Source: Bigelowiella natans CCMP2755
Lineage: Eukaryota; Cercozoa; Chlorarachniophyceae
Direction: 5' to 3'
Length of the DNA stretch: 64,000 nucleotides
Assembly: GCA_000320545.1 (NCBI GenBank)
Contig: ADNK01000614.1
Coordinates: 126,001-190,000, forward strand
The position numbers and the translations under genes are program-made. Numbering within the stretch: position 1 is the first letter of the stretch; each line of letters begins with the position of its first letter. Shown piece by piece: positions 60,942 to 64,000 of this stretch. Below the pieces are notes generated by a model that did not search any database, was not told the DNA's origin, and was given only the letters and a program-made list of their open reading frames with translations.

Positions 60942-61872
60942 CATCGATGTGATGTGTAGTTGCAGAATAAAAACAAAGATGCTTACTTTTAACATCTAGC
61001 CAGATGATATATGTATGTGTGTGTGTGTGTGTTTTTGCATGATGGCAGGAAAGCTGCACATCTTCAAGAGTGGGAAGGTGAGGATAAAATTCTATTGCCA
61101 ACTAGTAGTTGACTCACCCACATCCTTCATTTTATCCCCCCATCATCGTGTTTTCACTATCACCGCCACCGCCATAAATCGATCTATCGTTTCTCATGCA
61201 TCATCAGACGCTCGCGAAGGCATCTTTGATCGTGTCCATCAACCTGAAGGTCCTCATCTTTGACTATTGATGATAACGATGGTGATGATGATGATGATGA
61301 TGACGATGAGATGGAGGGAGCAGGAAGAGGAGGAGGAGGAGAAAGTGAAGAGTCGCAGACAATAGCATCCGCACGTTCTCATGCCTTTTTGCGGTGCGTG
61401 TGTGTTTGTAATTCCGACCATCCCTTGAATGATGCATGCAGATGTCCCGCATAACTACTGGCGAGACTATGGAGGAATTCATCGTCGTTGAGCAGCAATC
61501 TGGCATGCTGTTCGGGTCAAAGGAGGTTTCACACCGCGTCAAGGTGATGACAGAGCGACTAGGATATTGAGGAATGTGTGCCTGTGTGTGTATGTATGTG
61601 TGAAAAAGTACTTGTCAGTCTGAAATCCAATCCTCGCCACATGATCACTAATGTGTGCTTTATTTGAATTATTTGCCTTTTTTATGTATGTCGGGGTAAT
61701 ATATTGCGCTGTGTGTTTGTCTATCTACTCTTCCTCTATTATCTCTCGTATCATCAATTAGTCTGGCAACGACGCAGAATGGAAGGTAAACATTAATAAA
61801 TATGCCAAACCTGAACCGAATACTGCCCCAGAAGAAGCAACAGTCTCGGCGGTAGAAAAAGCAGCAAAATAG
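54326..61872 (+). CDS. Coiled-coil protein with PDZ-like and C2-like regions, many exons
   Basis: A likely first exon is 54326-54476. Short helical exons follow: 54906-54974 (SAFRNMEEKLMSEMKKE), one near 56.0 kb (MKLACEEFCRVRAGQ), one near 56.4 kb (VLKKAHNSLKSQEL) and three around 58.03, 58.19 and 58.39 kb. A PDZ-like part spans 58.72-59.85 kb (HKLFGKEL, RVVIEVDRDKMLHV, GVNLGWQILAIDGKR). The C-terminal third has a C2 hallmark, IKFGKNLGKSDPFYR, at 60305, then an exon near 60480-60636. The last four exons, 61049-61077, 61208-61249, 61442-61543 and 61762-61872, join in phase to the stop at 61872. Such a layout suggests a membrane-linked scaffold. Several middle joins, and whether this is one gene or two, are unproven. 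Confidence 0.55.
54787..54842. repeat. CA then TA compound microsatellite
   Basis: (CA)n directly followed by (TA)n in an intron. Confidence 0.92.
55205..55241. repeat. GT microsatellite
   Basis: (GT)n run in an intron. Confidence 0.92.
55928..55983. repeat. CCT repeat
   Basis: (CCT)n tract upstream of a predicted acceptor; on the sense strand it is a pyrimidine tract. Confidence 0.88.
56502..56548. repeat. CT then GT compound microsatellite
   Basis: (CT)n directly followed by (GT)n, the same compound order as at 11.5 and 40.85 kb. Confidence 0.92.
58234..58266. repeat. GTA trinucleotide repeat at an exon edge
   Basis: (GTA)n begins at the donor of the exon ending AAAGACTATTATATTCAG, so the GTAGTA donor is itself part of the repeat. 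Confidence 0.85.
58451..58470. repeat. Poly-G tract
   Basis: About 18-20 consecutive G in an intron; prone to sequencing-length error. Confidence 0.9.
59082..59103. repeat. TAG trinucleotide repeat
   Basis: (TAG)n run in an intron. Confidence 0.88.
59858..59916. repeat. CT then CA compound microsatellite
   Basis: (CT)n followed by (CA)n in an intron. Confidence 0.92.
60849..60939. repeat. GGA then GA repeats
   Basis: (GGA)n followed by (GA)n in an intron. Confidence 0.9.
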
Positions 61873-62690
61873 CTGTGGTTACGAGAATATCATCTTAAAG
61901 TGTGTTTTTCCCTGCACACATATCAGATATATTTTGTAGCGCAAAGTGTGCTGAAATATGACAATGACAGATTTCTATACCTAATATACATTAACTGTAT
62001 CCTCCCGAAGGATAGCTGCTCGTTGTGTGTGCGCAGACACGTTAAGACTGCAACTGTCTATATGAGACGGATGTAATGAAGTGTTTAAATCTTTTCAATG
62101 GTCATCCTAATGTAGCTGTGCAATGCAGCGGCTACAGCGCTTAAATATATGTACATAGCTTATGCTTGCGATGGTGTGCTCATTTGCAGCTGCAGACATC
62201 CTTCAAAAAATGCATAAAGGGTGAAACGAATAATCCAATGCGCGTAATATTTTACTAAAGAAAACCCTCCAGTATAAATAAGCCTTGAGCAAAGTAGAAT
62301 ACTGCAATGGACAATAATAGACACAGCAATATAATATATTGCATGTCTATCATGACACTGCGCACAGTGCTCATATTTTGCAAAGAAAGTCGAACACTAA
62401 CGGCCTCATGCCTTCCAAGCACACGATTATAAGAACAATAGCGATGTTTCAATTATGATGTGTGGCGCCTATTATAACGCATTAGGCGTACGTGTTCATT
62501 ATTGACTTTGTTATGCATCTGACTTGATGATAATGGCTAATAAGTGGCCAAACTAATTCATCCCTATTGCATGTTCCTTGGATAGTCGATATGCGCACGG
62601 ATGCCATAACGATGGTTGGTATGATATGCCAAAAGAGTGCGCGATGAAAGCATTGCTAGGATTCTATTCATATATGCTATATCGTTGTTA
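61873..62690. other. Intergenic region between convergent genes
   Basis: AT-rich with TGCATG words and a 34-base near-perfect palindrome at 62317-62350; no exon seen. Confidence 0.5.
62317..62350. repeat. Near-perfect palindrome, hairpin-forming
   Basis: Arms ATAGACACAGCAATATA and ATATATTGCATGTCTAT are nearly reverse complementary. The right arm shares TATTGCATGTCTATCAT with the element near 52900. Confidence 0.75.
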
Positions 62691-63477
62691 TCAATGGGGC
62701 GTTGATGATTTTCCTGCTGCAGGTTCTCTGGCCTCCTGCTTTTCCTTCGGTGGACAGCACACAACGCACGGGTTGAACCCAACATTACGGGTTCCGCATG
62801 TGTAGCACACCCACTCCTCAGCTGTACATTCGGAGAAAAACAATGTATGGAAAGGGGCGGGGGGGGCGGGGGGGATGATAAGATGTTACAATTCAAAGAT
62901 GTGTCTCCTTATGTGCACATTGTTCGCCTACCTGCTGATTCTCGGCTCTTATCGCCATCCAGCTGTTTTCAATATACACATCAATCGTAACATACGTTGC
63001 TCATGTCAATGACGACAAGAACGATGAACGTGAGGGAATAACTCCAATTGCACCACTTGCACATCACGACAACACAAAACGCAACACAACACAACACAAC
63101 ACAACCCCAAAGGCAGCCAACTCGTCCTCATCCAGTGGATCTCCTGTATACCAACGCCCATCAAAGCCGCAACGACCGACAGTAGTAATAATGCTTGCAT
63201 TCATATTTATCATCATTCATCATCCCATCGTCGTCATTAACATACTACGTACAACGCACAATAACACGCCCGCGAAAACGGGCATCACGTTAGACATCAT
63301 CATGGCACCTTCATGCTCTTCAAAAAGCTCCTCGATCTTCGGGAACAACCGAACGCGCTTCCGTATCATCGTCGTGTTTTTCTTGTCTACTTTCTCTTTT
63401 TTGTTCTTTGCATCGTCGAGCAAATAGCCCAGCGAGTTGTCCTGCTCGTACGTGACAATCAACACAAACACAAGACA

Positions 63478-63529
<52 letters not shown>

Positions 63530-64000
63530 CATATGATAATTGATTTGCCAACCCTCTATATGCATGCCTGCAGCAGCACCAGCATCAAGGTGTTTCAGTA
63601 CCGTACTCTTCACATCTTGCTCGCCACCCCCCCCCCTTTTCGGCTTGCCCTTCTCCTTCTCCTCCTTCTTCCTGACCCCCGTCTTTATTGTAATACACAC
63701 GACGCGACTTAAACTCTGCAAACATCGCCTTCGGCAGCTGGTAGCGGGATAAGAAAATTAGCAATGAAATCGAATAAGAGTGGTGAAGGGCGGATGATGG
63801 ATCCATTGTACTCCCCCTGTCCCATTCCCCCCCCCCCCCCCCGCCCCTCTCCCTCTCACCCTCAACCTTTTATACCTGCATGATGCGCACGTGGATGTGT
63901 CGTGAACATTGTGCAGTCCACAAGCCGGACATTGCCACGACTGATATTACGTTGTAAAGCATGCTATCATTAACCATCCTCTTCATCATCATCATCATCA
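62691..64000 (-). CDS. RanBP2-type zinc-finger protein, 5' end beyond the window
   Basis: The terminal exon, 62816-62691, encodes EWVCYTCGTRNVGFNPCVVC and a short Lys/Glu/Pro tail. Its W-x-C-x2-C...N...C-x2-C spacing fits a RanBP2-type zinc finger. Upstream exons on the same strand include WMAIRAENQQ (near 62975-62931), GFDGRWYTGDPLDEDELAAFG (near 63170-63105), a segment with LLDDAKNKKEKVDKKN and RLFPKIEELFEEHE (about 63450-63300), one with EQDVKSTVLKHLDAGAAAG (about 63628-63571) and YQLPKAMFAEFKSRRVYYN (near 63745-63690). RanBP2 fingers bind ubiquitin or single-stranded RNA, or a protein partner; which applies here cannot be told. A poly-C run at 63626-63637 appears to shift the frame between two otherwise good coding pieces. 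Confidence 0.6.
63069..63104. repeat. ACAAC pentanucleotide repeat
   Basis: About five ACAAC units beside a predicted donor of the zinc-finger gene. Confidence 0.85.
63476..63527. repeat. CA then GA compound microsatellite
   Basis: (CA)n followed by (GA)n in an intron. Confidence 0.92.

Overview
This window is nuclear DNA from an intron-dense eukaryote, most likely a free-living protist. Its protein genes are cut into many short exons by GT-AG introns (one looks like GC-AG), usually 65-350 bases long and often filled with microsatellites. There are no bacterial operons, ribosome-binding sites or CRISPR arrays. The gene content (septin-like GTPase, Arf GTPase, Golgi Qa-SNARE, MUN-domain protein, a giant beta-helix/Cys-rich/multi-pass membrane protein, a possibly signal-bearing YhbY/CRM protein) would suit an algal or SAR-type protist such as a chlorarachniophyte or cryptophyte. 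That placement is inference, not proof. Exon models were built by hand from reading frame, splice-site dinucleotides and phase; where phases close and family motifs line up they are strong, elsewhere they are marked tentative.

Layout. 1-165 may be the tail of a gene. 1461-3515 (-) is a complete eight-exon syntaxin-5/Sed5 Golgi SNARE. 3977-5236 (+) is a three-RRM protein. 5929-7281 (-) is a small, probably mitochondrial membrane protein. 7282-9040 is unresolved and holds a 162-base tandem duplication. 9041-13758 (-) looks like a large type I membrane protein, ten of whose upstream exons join in perfect phase. 13804-17578 (+) is a 1050-residue acidic coiled-coil nuclear protein. 19160-19702 (-) is an Arf1-like GTPase, followed divergently by 20389-21981 (+), a septin-like GTPase with two C-terminal membrane helices. 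23177-24065 (-) is an unrecognised basic protein.

The second half is dominated by very large genes. 26432-35186 (-) is a 23-exon MUN/Munc13-like protein of about 1900 residues whose reconstruction closes except for one missing base. 36189-37144 (+) carries a YhbY/CRM RNA-binding domain. 38643-50948 (+) is a 12.3-kb gene of about 25 exons with a signal peptide, a long series of PMP-like beta-helix repeats, a Cys-rich ephrin-receptor-like segment and a multi-pass membrane domain. 53178-54261 (+) is a small beta-rich protein. 54326-61872 (+) is a coiled-coil protein with PDZ-like and C2-like pieces. A RanBP2-type zinc-finger gene runs off the right edge (62691-64000, -). Between these lie TGCATG/CTAG-rich intergenic blocks containing dispersed short repeats.

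Several genes belong to membrane traffic and membrane organisation (syntaxin-5, Arf, MUN protein, anchored septin-like GTPase, C2/PDZ protein), but they have separate promoters and mixed strands, so proximity alone does not show a joint system.
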